Source of the DNA: CAZNDN01 sp964571815
Lineage (GTDB): Bacteria > Fibrobacterota > Chitinivibrionia > Chitinivibrionales > WJKA01
DNA: 46,222 nucleotides
Direction: 5' to 3'
NCBI GenBank assembly: GCA_964571815.1
Contig: CAZNDN010000019.1
Location: 1 to 46,222 of the forward strand
The position numbers and the translations under genes are program-made. Below the pieces are notes generated by a model. It made no database searches, was not told the origin of the DNA, and saw nothing but the letters and a program-made list of their open reading frames with translations. This document shows positions 8,221 through 15,233 of the stretch, piece by piece (the first letter of the stretch is position 1; each line of letters opens with the position of its first letter).

Positions 8221-9025
8221 CGAACAGCCCCCCTCGTGCCGCGCGAGTGTATTTCCGGCAGTACTTGTCGTGTCCGGAAACCAGCTCGCCGAGAGCAATT
8301 CCCTTGGCAACGGAGGGACGCGTCGGATCGCAGAGCGCGGAATCGAGCCCGCAGACAAACGCTGCTACGAGAAAAGCCCGGTTGACATGGGCCCGTTTGG
8401 GCAAACCATGAGATACGTTGGAGAGCCCGAGGGTGGTTTTTGACGAAGGAAGTTCCTTCTTGATTCGTCGAATGGTTTCGAGTGTAACCGGCCCCTGGGT
8501 AACATCAGTGGCAATCGGGAAGGCAAGCGCGTCGAAAAAGAGCTGCTTCTCCGCCACCCCGGCTTCGGCCGCGGCATCTCTGATCCGCTTGCACACCGCG
8601 ACACGGCGCTCCGCGGTAGTGGGAATCCCCGATTCATCCATGGCAAGCGCAATAACCGGAGCACCGTGTTGCGCCGCGAACGGCAGCGTCTCCTCCATAA
8701 GCTTGTCTTCTGCCTTGATCGAATTCAGCATCCACGGTCGCCGCCCGTCAAGATGCTCCACACCTGCCTTCAGCACCTCGGGATCGGCGGTATCGACCGA
8801 GAACTTCTTTTCGGTACACTCCAGGGCGCAATCAATCAACCACCGGAGATCGTCGATTTCCTCCGAGGTTTCTCCGGAGCCCGTGCCGGCATTGAGATCG
8901 ATATATTCCGCGCCGGCCTTGTCCTGGTTTGTGATCTCCTTTACGATCGTCTCCTTGTCCCGATCCCGGATGGCTTTCCAAATACCGGGTCGGGAAGCGT
9001 TGACACGTTCGGCGATAATTATCAT
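8213..9025 (-). CDS. Methylcorrinoid:pterin (tetrahydrofolate) methyltransferase, MtgA-like
   Basis: 270-aa pterin-binding (DHPS-like TIM barrel) methyltransferase. It begins MIIIAERVNASRPGIW, with the ERVN motif common in methyltetrahydrofolate:corrinoid enzymes, and continues with AEYIDLNAGTGSGETSEEI, FSVDTADPEVLKAG, and TTLGLSNVSHGLPKR, which resemble AcsE/MtgA/MtrH-type barrels. It should take the methyl group from the corrinoid protein and load it onto tetrahydrofolate, linking demethylation to one-carbon metabolism. In Desulfitobacterium hafniense MtgA does this for glycine betaine (established). ATG 9025 overlaps the stop of the upstream MttB gene (ATGA) and its own end overlaps the next MttB start by 8 bases, so it is co-translated with both. 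The pterin (folate or another) is not determined by the sequence. Confidence 0.92.
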   Translation of the reverse strand: MIIIAERVNASRPGIWKAIRDRDKETIVKEITNQDKAGAEYIDLNAGTGSGETSEEIDDLRWLIDCALECTEKKFSVDTADPEVLKAGVEHLDGRRPWMLNSIKAEDKLMEETLPFAAQHGAPVIALAMDESGIPTTAERRVAVCKRIRDAAAEAGVAEKQLFFDALAFPIATDVTQGPVTLETIRRIKKELPSSKTTLGLSNVSHGLPKRAHVNRAFLVAAFVCGLDSALCDPTRPSVAKGIALGELVSGHDKYCRKYTRAARGGLFDG

Positions 9026-10500
9026 ACGTAGAGCACCTCCGCCTCGTAGGCCCGCTCCTCGACAGGGAAGCGCTCGAGGACATCTTCTCTGTCGGCAAGG
9101 TCGACGTAGCATTTGACCGATTCGGCCAGCAGCCGCTCCACCACTTCATGAGCACGCTCGGAAGCGCTCTGTGCGCCATCCTCGAGCCAGACGGAACGCT
9201 TCTCACGATCGCTGAGCTGGGGGCGATAGTGCTCCCGGTGCATGAACTTGCGCGTATGGCGCGAGGCTGTGAAATTGCCGCCGGGACCGGCCCGTTTGAT
9301 CTCATCCAGCCCCAGACGTTCACTATCAAGGCTCACCCCTTCGATAGCCCGTTTCGCCATACCGATAATCTCGTTGTCGATGATCAGCTTCTCCTTGCTC
9401 ACCGTCATGGCGAACTCCATCAACCCCGCGGCATCGTGAATGAAATCCGATCCCGCAAGCCCCACCAGGAGATTGTTGATCGCCGATTCGTACCCGCATT
9501 GCGCATCGAGCGTTTTCGAGTCACTGATCCCCGCCGTCGTATAACTGGGTATGCCGTAGTACTGGGCCATCTCGGCCGCCGCCGCGTTGACCAGTCCGCT
9601 CTCTACCGGTCCCCCCAGGTAGGTCAGGTCTCTGAGATTGGTCGCCGATGCCACACAGCCGTAGATGACGGGCGCGCCGGGTGAGGCAAGCTGCGTCAGC
9701 ATAACATTGATGAGCCCGTCGCAATTCTGCATCACGAGGTTTCCACCCAGCGAAATCGGCGACGTAGCGCCGCACAGCGGTTCCGCGGGAACCGCCACGG
9801 GAATGCGCTCACGGGCGATATCGATCATGAACGAGGAATACTTCTCGTCGATGCGAAGCGGACTGATTCCGCAGGCAATCATGGAGAGAAACGGGCGACG
9901 ACGAAGCGCTTCGCGGGAGCCCGCTATCGTTTCGGCCATGGCGATCACGTCCCGCATCCCCTGCGCCGTGTAGATCCCTCCCATAATATGCTTGGTCGTG
10001 TGCATGAACCCCGCGAAAAAGCGGTTGACATCGACTACATCTATCGGCAACTCGGCGGGGTAGGTAGGCAGCAGCATCAAGTCGATGTTGCTCAAGTGAT
10101 CGCAGATGCGAATGATCTCGATAAGATCCTGAAGGGTTGCGCGCCGATGCTCCTTGCTGCCGTAGTCCATGACGTTGAGGGCCGTGCCGCCCGTGCCGAA
10201 ATAGACGTTGCCTCTCCCCAACTCGAGATCATGCTTCTCCGACCTCCCGCAGAGGGTGACTTCCCGGGGCGCGGCCGAAACCAGCTCCATCACCGTCTCG
10301 GGCCTCAGTTTGACTACCCTGCGCTCCGAATCGACCGCACACGCCGCCTTGCTGAATAGATCGAACGCTTCGTCGTTGTGGACCTCGAAACCGACTTCCT
10401 CCAGCACGTGCAAAGTCGACTCATGGACCTTTTTCACTCCCTGCTCCCCCAGAGGAGCATACCGATGCTTGATCTTGCCGGGCCGGTGTCCGTTGTTCAT
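9022..10500 (-). CDS. MttB-family quaternary amine:corrinoid methyltransferase (first gene of operon)
   Basis: First gene of the operon, a 492-aa MttB superfamily methyltransferase with YFGTGGTALNVMDYGSKEHR, SPLRIDEKYSSF, PAEPLCGATSPISLGGN, and YYGIPSYTTAGISDSK. It has an uninterrupted frame and therefore no pyrrolysine codon. ATG 10500 has AAAGGGGAAAACC directly before it; the longer frame adds 12 residues from inside the leader. The neighbouring MtgA-like gene overlaps its stop by 4 bases, and such MttB-MtgA pairs are the hallmark of known glycine betaine (mtg) loci. This copy is therefore the best candidate for a glycine-betaine-type enzyme, but substrate assignment is inference. It is expressed from the sigma-54-type promoter at 10558-10573 and perhaps a second promoter further upstream. 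Confidence 0.9.
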   Translation of the reverse strand: MNNGHRPGKIKHRYAPLGEQGVKKVHESTLHVLEEVGFEVHNDEAFDLFSKAACAVDSERRVVKLRPETVMELVSAAPREVTLCGRSEKHDLELGRGNVYFGTGGTALNVMDYGSKEHRRATLQDLIEIIRICDHLSNIDLMLLPTYPAELPIDVVDVNRFFAGFMHTTKHIMGGIYTAQGMRDVIAMAETIAGSREALRRRPFLSMIACGISPLRIDEKYSSFMIDIARERIPVAVPAEPLCGATSPISLGGNLVMQNCDGLINVMLTQLASPGAPVIYGCVASATNLRDLTYLGGPVESGLVNAAAAEMAQYYGIPSYTTAGISDSKTLDAQCGYESAINNLLVGLAGSDFIHDAAGLMEFAMTVSKEKLIIDNEIIGMAKRAIEGVSLDSERLGLDEIKRAGPGGNFTASRHTRKFMHREHYRPQLSDREKRSVWLEDGAQSASERAHEVVERLLAESVKCYVDLADREDVLERFPVEERAYEAEVLYV

Positions 10501-10557
10501 GGTTTTCCCCTTTCTGTTGCATTGCATCGTCTGCACGCGCTCGATGAGCTTGCTCTT

Positions 10558-10573
10558 AGCAAAAAGCGTGCCA
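10558..10573 (-). promoter_or_regulatory. Sigma-54 (RpoN) promoter of the methyltransferase operon
   Basis: On the minus strand the bases read TGGCACGCTTTTTGCT, which has the -24 element TGGCAC, the -12 element TTGCT, and exactly 10 bases between the invariant GG and GC. This is a near-perfect match to the RpoN consensus. Transcription would begin about 11-13 bases downstream, near 10546, leaving a leader of about 45 bases before ATG 10500. Such a promoter needs an AAA+ enhancer-binding activator; none is encoded in this window. Confidence 0.8.
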
Positions 10574-10715
10574 ATTATGGGGCTCCCCTTGTTCCGTCAC
10601 GAATCAACAAGCGACCATACGTGTCGCGCGTGGGTCCGGGTAGGGAAGCTCTAACGCCACTCTACTCCCGATCACACAGTCCGCACCCTTATTTGATGTT
10701 GCGGATAGGGCCTGC

Positions 10716-10731
10716 CCGGGCATCAGCCCGG
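10716..10731. repeat. Inverted repeat CCGGGC-N4-GCCCGG
   Basis: Six-base perfect arms around ATCA, about 145-170 bases upstream of the sigma-54 promoter. The distance fits an enhancer site for a sigma-54 activator, but the same bases would form a leader hairpin in a transcript from the upstream sigma-70-like promoter. There is no T-run, so it is not an obvious terminator. Confidence 0.45.
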
Positions 10732-10774
10732 TCGGACATCGGGGAGGTTGAATCCGGCGACTGCCGTATTACAT

Positions 10775-10803
10775 ATTATAGCAAGAAAACATCACAGCCG
10801 CAA
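10775..10803 (-). promoter_or_regulatory. Sigma-70-like promoter, minus strand
   Basis: On the minus strand TTGCGG (10798-10803) and a perfect TATAAT (10775-10780) are separated by exactly 17 bases. The -10 is ideal and the -35 matches at three positions. A transcript from here would have a leader of about 265 bases running through the 10716-10731 hairpin and the sigma-54 promoter before reaching ATG 10500. Confidence 0.5.
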
Positions 10804-10825
10804 GGGAACTTTTATTTGCACAGGT

Positions 10826-10839
10826 AATATAATTATATT
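10826..10839. repeat. Perfect 14-bp AT palindrome, probable operator/promoter core
   Basis: AATATAATTATATT is its own reverse complement. It lies 88 bases before the sigma factor start and contains TATATT (10834-10839), which could serve as a -10 element. It is enclosed by the 8-base inverted repeat TTATTTGC/GCAAATAA at 10812-10819 and 10852-10859, giving a nested symmetrical layout typical of regulator binding regions. Confidence 0.45.
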
Positions 10840-10926
10840 TACATGGTGAGCGCAAATAAGTGCCCTTTCGGCCCTGAGGATTCGGGTTGAGAGAACATTC
10901 CATTCGTATCGACAAGGGGAGCCCTG

Positions 10927-11793
10927 ATGGCGAAACGGAAGAAGGATTTGAATCAGTACCGGGCCGACGAGGCTTCGCTGCATTCATATCTCCGATCAAT
11001 AGCCAGGCATCGGGTACTTTCCCGTGATGAAGAGTCGGCTCTTGCGGCGCGGATCAAGCGCGGAGACCGCCGGGCGTTGCAGGATCTGGTCAACGCCAAC
11101 CTTCGCTTTGTGGTCAGTGTGGCCCGCACCTACCAGAACCAGGGGCTGCCTGTCGCGGACCTTATCAACGAAGGGAACATCGGGTTGATCAAAGCGGCGA
11201 AGCGGTTCGACGAGCGCAAGAACTTCAAGTTCATTTCCTATGCCGTGTGGTGGATCAGACAATCGATTCTTCAGGCCCTGGCGCACCATTCCCGAATCAC
11301 ACGGCTGCCGCTCAACCAGGTCAACACGATCTATCGGATCGGTCAGGCGCAGCGGCGGCTGGAGCAGCGTCATTCCCGGACTCCCGATGCCGATGAACTG
11401 GCCGTGGAGCTGGGGATCAAGAAGGAAAAGGTCAAGACCGCCATCCGGGTCGGCAACGGGCACACATCGCTGGATGCTCCCCTGAAAAACGCCGCGGGAA
11501 GCAAGCTGGTGGATATGATCTCGGGTGACGTGGAGTTTCCACCGGATCACGGCGTACAGCGCACCCTGCTCCGGAGCGGCATCAGAAAGACCCTGGATGA
11601 GCTGGATCCGCGGCAGCGTGAGGTCATCTCGCTGTATTTCGGCCTCGGCGGGGGCGCCGAACTGACAATCGATGAGATTGCCGCGCGAACGGCCCTGACA
11701 CGAGAGAAGGTTCGGCAGGTGAAGGATTCGGCACTGAAAAAACTGAAACGCTCGGCAACGATGGATGGGTTGCGCGTATATCAGGAGGCGTGA
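10927..11793 (+). CDS. RNA polymerase sigma factor, sigma-70 family (short RpoD/group 2 type)
   Basis: 288-aa sigma-70 factor. Region 1.2 starts near residue 15 (SLHSYLRSIARHRVLSRDEE). Region 2 is highly conserved (NLRFVVSVARTYQNQGLP, then DLINEGNIGLIKAAKRFDER and FISYAVWWIRQSILQAL). Region 3 follows, and region 4 ends with the helix-turn-helix LTREKVRQVKDSALKKLKRS. It lacks the long N-terminal region 1.1 and non-conserved insert, like the ~287-aa primary sigma factor of Bacteroidota, so it may be either the housekeeping factor or a group 2 relative. ATG 10927 follows AAGGGGAG with ideal spacing. It is transcribed away from the methyltransferase operon. The shared upstream region with nested palindromes suggests regulation, but no functional link to the operon is shown by the sequence. 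Confidence 0.93.
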   Translation: MAKRKKDLNQYRADEASLHSYLRSIARHRVLSRDEESALAARIKRGDRRALQDLVNANLRFVVSVARTYQNQGLPVADLINEGNIGLIKAAKRFDERKNFKFISYAVWWIRQSILQALAHHSRITRLPLNQVNTIYRIGQAQRRLEQRHSRTPDADELAVELGIKKEKVKTAIRVGNGHTSLDAPLKNAAGSKLVDMISGDVEFPPDHGVQRTLLRSGIRKTLDELDPRQREVISLYFGLGGGAELTIDEIAARTALTREKVRQVKDSALKKLKRSATMDGLRVYQEA

Positions 11794-11876
11794 GAAGGAG
11801 ACTCCGGACGGAAATCGTGATAGCCCCGGTTCACGTATCATTGAAACCGGACACCAGTGGGAGAGGAGGCGACAGG

Positions 11877-12173
11877 ATGATGGACGTCACGAAAAAGGCG
11901 AAAGAGAGATTGGAAGGGATCTTGAGAGAACGCAGGGCCGGAGATGATTCCGCGGTCCGCATCGTCACGTCGACCGCCGACGACAGGACGCTGCGGATGA
12001 TTCTGGACAAGCCCGAAGAAGGCGACACGGTGGTTACCAACGACAACGGCCGGAAAGTACTGCTGATGGAGCAGTCGCTGGCCGAATCACTTGACGGTAA
12101 TGTGCTTGATCACAGTGAAAGCGGCGAATCAACCGGCTTCGTACTGACTTCGGCAGACGCTTTGCACGACTAG
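11877..12173 (+). CDS. Small protein, possibly HesB/IscA-like
   Basis: 98-aa cytoplasmic protein beginning MMDVTKKAKERLEGILRE. The opening (T-x-x-A-x-x-x-L) and the phrase VTNDNGRKVLLMEQSLAESL resemble the A-type iron-sulfur carrier fold (HesB/IscA), in which a beta-rich domain presents cysteines. No cysteine is present in this protein, so it cannot be a classical cluster carrier. It may be one of the cysteine-less HesB-like adherent proteins seen in anaerobes. ATG 11877 has GAGGAGG seven bases upstream; ATG 11880 is an alternative. The frame starting at 11790 overlaps the sigma factor and is rejected. It lies 83 bases after the sigma factor and 85 bases before the MerR-type gene, all on the same strand. 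The family call is tentative. Confidence 0.6.
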   Translation: MMDVTKKAKERLEGILRERRAGDDSAVRIVTSTADDRTLRMILDKPEEGDTVVTNDNGRKVLLMEQSLAESLDGNVLDHSESGESTGFVLTSADALHD

Positions 12174-12220
12174 GAATCGGCTGGCTGGAGCCGCCGGCGA
12201 CACGGCCGGAATGCAAATAA

Positions 12221-12243
12221 TACACCTCAGATAGTACACCTCA
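12221..12243 (+). repeat. Direct repeat TACACCTCA x2, 14-base period
   Basis: TACACCTCA occurs at 12221-12229 and 12235-12243, immediately upstream of the MerR-type gene (GTG 12259). A 14-base period is not a helical turn multiple, but the exact 9-base repeat directly before a regulator start suggests a self-binding site. The second copy runs into the AAAAGGA ribosome binding site. Confidence 0.45.
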
Positions 12244-12258
12244 AAAGGACCCACGGCG

Positions 12259-12681
12259 GTGCCCATGCCGGTGCGAATAGACGAAACAAAACCGTATTTC
12301 TCTATCGGGGCCGTTGCCGAGATACTTCACATAAAGCCCCGGATGCTGAGGCTCTACGAAGAACGGGGGCTGATAACGCCGTCTCGTACCGAAGGCAACC
12401 GGCGTCTGTACTCCCTCAGAGACATCGATATGCTGGCCTATATCCAGTATCTCACGTGCGTGAAACGGGTCAACATCGCGGGGGTGATCGAGATTCAGAA
12501 ACTTCTCGGCAAAATGGACCAGGAGACCCGAAAATCGCTGATCGAAGAGGTACACCGCCGGATCGAATCGCTGCCCCAGGAGGAAAAAAAGGCCTACAGC
12601 GGCGAAAACGACGAGGTTTCACACGTGGTAATTCAAGAAGCCGCCCACTTTTCGCGAAAACAGAAAAACCTTTCGCAATAA
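12259..12681 (+). CDS. MerR-family transcriptional regulator, HspR-like
   Basis: 140-aa DNA-binding protein with an N-terminal winged helix-turn-helix: YFSIGAVAEILHIKPRMLRL, then YEERGLITPSRTEGNRRLYS and a dimerisation helix (residues about 80-110). The R-T-E-G-N-R-R-L-Y-S motif and L-T-C-V-K-R-V-N-I-A-G-V segment closely follow HspR, the heat-shock repressor of the MerR family. No metal-binding cysteine pattern is present. There are no dnaK/dnaJ/clp genes nearby, so the target is unknown. GTG 12259 is favoured because AAAAGGA ends about nine bases before it; ATG 12265 is the alternative. A 9-base direct repeat just upstream could be an autoregulatory site. It is the last plus-strand gene before the convergent YD-repeat gene. 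Confidence 0.88.
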   Translation: MPMPVRIDETKPYFSIGAVAEILHIKPRMLRLYEERGLITPSRTEGNRRLYSLRDIDMLAYIQYLTCVKRVNIAGVIEIQKLLGKMDQETRKSLIEEVHRRIESLPQEEKKAYSGENDEVSHVVIQEAAHFSRKQKNLSQ

Positions 12682-12720
12682 CGCAAATCATCTCTCCCGA
12701 ATGATTGCCGCCGGTTCCTG

Positions 12721-14172
12721 CTACCGTGCCGTGCGGAGCAACGCCGTGGCGGTACGATTTCCCCAACGCAGTACGCACGGATATACTCCACCGCCCCTTG
12801 CATGCCGACCGGCTTGCCGCCGCACGGTCACGCGGCCGTTGTCCACTTGTTCTCTCCGAAGCACCGAGGCAACCTCGGTACCACGGAGGTCATAGACTGA
12901 AAGCGACACACGCTCTCCTGCCGGGGCGTCGACGACGAAGGAGACCCAGCCATCCGCCTGCGAACGAATTTCGAGTGACAACACCCCCTGATCCCGGCCC
13001 ACTGCCCGCGGATATGCCGCGCGCACATCGATCCTGGACAAGACCATCCTTTCGGATTTCGCCCACTCGGCATTCTCCCACTTCCAGGAGCGACTGGTAG
13101 CGGAGATAAATGAAGGTAGACCGAGCGACGGGTCATAGGCATAGCTTTCCTTGTAGCTGTTGTTCCATGTCCCCGCACCCCACGATGCCCGCACGGTTTC
13201 CGTGGGGTTATCCTCCGCATTGTATGCGGTGGTGGCCTTTGACTGATTCGCCCATTGCACCTCTGCCGCATCCCACGTTTGAGACGTCTCCTCGGTCGGG
13301 TTCCCCCGTGCATCGAACGCCCTGAGTGTCCGCTCCAGATTCTCCCAGTCGCTTTCGCCCCACTCCTGGGACACTTCCTCGACCGCATTCCCGCCGGCAT
13401 CGTTGGTATACTGCATTCGGGATATGTTTTCACCCTCCACGCCTCCCACCGACGGCATGCGGGTAAGCTTTTCGGTAAGGTTGCCGGCAGCATCGTAGGT
13501 GTAGATGGTTGTCTGCAAGTCCACCCACAATCCCAGCAGATAGAGGCTTCGGGTCTCGGAGGCCGGCCTTCCGCCGGCGCCGTAGACGTAGCTGGTGCGC
13601 AGGAGTTCGACCCAGCTCTGAGTTTCATCGTCATAGAGGTACATGACGATCATCGAGACCGTGCCGTCGGCACCGTAGGTCACTTCCGCCTTGAGCTTGT
13701 CGCCGAACGTCGAGCTTTCGCTCTCCGCCATCTCCAGCACCACTTCGCTCAAGTCACCGTCACGGTGGGCCAAATCGGCGTACAGTGTTTCGACCCACTC
13801 CTCACCGGCCAACTCGCGGAAACGTATTTCGCTCAATCGACCGCTGTCATCGAAGGTAAGCAACAGTCCGGCGCTGGGTGTCCAGCCCGTTGCGCTCCAC
13901 TGTTCCAAAACCCCTTCGTACTCCCCCGGCCCGCCCTCCATCGTAACCTCAGACAGGAGCTGGACCTGGTCGGGCCCGAACTCTTCGACGTCCTGCAGCT
14001 CATTCCACGGTGCTCGCCGGTGAAGCCCCTGTTTTTCTGCTGAGCCGGCGACGGTAAGAAAGGACGCCGGCCCCGCCAGGGCCTCGACTACGGAAACCTG
14101 TAAGTGATTATCGGCGCCGGCCAGGCCCGCTGCAACCACAACCACTCCCGCAATACGTTTCAGTGATTTCAT
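12721..14172 (-). CDS. Secreted YD/RHS-repeat-like protein with C-terminal sorting or FlgD-like domain
   Basis: 483-aa exported protein of unknown function. Residues 1-20 form a signal peptide (MKSLKRIAGVVVVAAGLAGA). The body holds at least six imperfect repeats of about 38-45 aa built around Y-x-Y-D-A-x-G-N and x-x-W segments, for example TIYTYDAAGNLTEK, RTLRAFDARGNPTEE and TTAYNAEDNPTE, a pattern close to YD (RHS) repeats but ending in Trp-rich turns. The last ~75 residues read like the C-terminal beta-sandwich used for export or anchoring in FCB bacteria (VSLSVYDLRGTEVASVLR, then GVYPCVLRWG). ATG 14172 has GGAGGGG upstream; the 60-residue longer frame is rejected because it would hide the signal peptide. 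Possible roles are surface attachment or a carbohydrate-binding coat. The surrounding genes give no clue. Confidence 0.75.
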   Translation of the reverse strand: MKSLKRIAGVVVVAAGLAGADNHLQVSVVEALAGPASFLTVAGSAEKQGLHRRAPWNELQDVEEFGPDQVQLLSEVTMEGGPGEYEGVLEQWSATGWTPSAGLLLTFDDSGRLSEIRFRELAGEEWVETLYADLAHRDGDLSEVVLEMAESESSTFGDKLKAEVTYGADGTVSMIVMYLYDDETQSWVELLRTSYVYGAGGRPASETRSLYLLGLWVDLQTTIYTYDAAGNLTEKLTRMPSVGGVEGENISRMQYTNDAGGNAVEEVSQEWGESDWENLERTLRAFDARGNPTEETSQTWDAAEVQWANQSKATTAYNAEDNPTETVRASWGAGTWNNSYKESYAYDPSLGLPSFISATSRSWKWENAEWAKSERMVLSRIDVRAAYPRAVGRDQGVLSLEIRSQADGWVSFVVDAPAGERVSLSVYDLRGTEVASVLRREQVDNGRVTVRRQAGRHARGGGVYPCVLRWGNRTATALLRTAR

Positions 14173-14365
14173 GCCACCCCTCCTCTGCCTGAGCCGGCGA
14201 AATACAATAGCCGCACGGACGTTTCGTTCGAACGAAATCCCGATGAGTCTTACTATGAATATACCCAACTCCTGTGCAAATGTCAATGATTTCCCGCGGG
14301 GATTCGGCCGGGGCACACGGAAAACACCAGTTTGCCGGCCCGGCCCCACCAACCCGCGGATTGCG

Positions 14366-14465
14366 NNNNNNNNNNNNNNNNNNNNNNNNNNNNNNNNNNN
14401 NNNNNNNNNNNNNNNNNNNNNNNNNNNNNNNNNNNNNNNNNNNNNNNNNNNNNNNNNNNNNNNNN
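14366..14465. other. Assembly gap (100 N)
   Basis: Second run of exactly 100 N. It removes the 5' end of the alpha/beta hydrolase gene. The 193 bases before it (14173-14365) are the upstream region of the minus-strand YD-like gene and show no clear gene. Confidence 0.99.
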
Positions 14466-15169
14466 GGAGAGTATTCGATTTCCTTCTCTCACGAGACTTC
14501 GCCGTCGCATCATTCGACCTCCGCGGCCACGGGAAGTCCGACGGGAAACAAGGGGATATCCCGCACTACGAGTCTTTGCTTGACGATGTTGACCTCATGA
14601 CGACCGAAGTCCGTCGAAGTCTTGGTGAGGTGACCGTCGCCCTCTATGGCCATAGCCTCGGCGCCAATATCGTGCTCAACCACGTACTCCGCAGACCCGG
14701 TACCGTAGCAGCCGCCGTTGGAACGGCCGCCTGGATTCGTACCGCGTTCGCCCCTCCACATTGGAAAACCACGCTTGGCAAACTGCTTCGGAACCTCTGC
14801 CCTTCATGCACGGTCGGCAACGAACTCGATCCGCAATGGTCCACGCGCAACGCCGAGGTCCTGGAGGAGCTTCGCAACGACCCGCTCATGCACAACAGAA
14901 TCTCGGCACGGATGTATTTCGAGACCGTCGATGCCGGGGAGTGGGCGCTTCGGCATGCGGGAAATCTAAGCGTGCCCGTGCTGCTGATGCACGGCACGGG
15001 CGACCGCTACACGTCACTCGAGGCGGCCCGAACCTTTGCGACCCGAGCCGGCAAGCGATGCACGTTCAAGCCGTGGGACGGCCTGTATCACGAATTGCAC
15101 AACGAGCCCGAACGAGAGCAGGTCCTGGGTTGCGCCGCCGAATGGCTTCTTCGACAAGTTCGAAAATAA
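14466..15169 (+). CDS. Alpha/beta hydrolase, monoacylglycerol-lipase/lysophospholipase-like (5' end lost in gap)
   Basis: C-terminal part (about 234 aa) of a serine hydrolase of the Hydrolase_4/S33 type. The visible part starts near the loop FAVASFDLRGHGKSDGKQGD, which is typical just after the oxyanion strand. The nucleophile elbow is GHSLG, the acid is Asp in MHGTGDRYTS, and the general base is His in LYHELHNEPE, so the whole catalytic triad is present. The enzyme should cleave an ester, probably a monoacylglycerol or lysophospholipid. The start codon and the first strands lie in the gap or are lost. The reading frame before the gap is not evidence of a longer gene because the gap length is arbitrary. 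It converges on the CrtI-type gene, 64 bases away. Confidence 0.85.
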
Positions 15170-15233
15170 GCAGAAGCGAAAGGGGGCCCTTCACGCTCCC
15201 CACTGTGCTCCCTCCGGCATGGCCGGCGTACTC

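Larger units (their letters stand above)
10501..10926. promoter_or_regulatory. Divergent regulatory region between methyltransferase operon and sigma factor gene
   Basis: A 426-base region without a credible gene. Going from the operon outward it holds the sigma-54 promoter (10558-10573), an inverted repeat with 6-base arms CCGGGC/GCCCGG around ATCA (10716-10731), a sigma-70-like minus-strand promoter (10775-10803), a perfect 14-base palindrome AATATAATTATATT (10826-10839), and an 8-base inverted repeat TTATTTGC/GCAAATAA (10812-10819 and 10852-10859) that encloses the palindrome. GATGT (10694-10698) and ACATC (10736-10740) could also pair around the 6-base hairpin. The AT-rich palindrome area is the likely promoter/operator for the plus-strand sigma factor gene. 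Confidence 0.6.

Noticed and set aside
4474..10500. Pyrrolysine-containing trimethylamine methyltransferase
   Set aside because: All three MttB frames are uninterrupted, with no in-frame TAG, so they are non-pyrrolysine members.
10620..10790. Possible cobalamin riboswitch upstream of the corrinoid operon
   Set aside because: I looked for the AGGGAA and GCCACTG boxes on both strands. The plus strand shows TAGGGAA and GCCACTC near 10645, but on the strand away from the operon and without the rest of the B12-box layout.
14171..14365. N-terminal extension of the hydrolase across the gap
   Set aside because: The open frame before the N run is antisense to the upstream region of the YD-like gene, and the 100-N length is arbitrary, so frame continuity across it means nothing.
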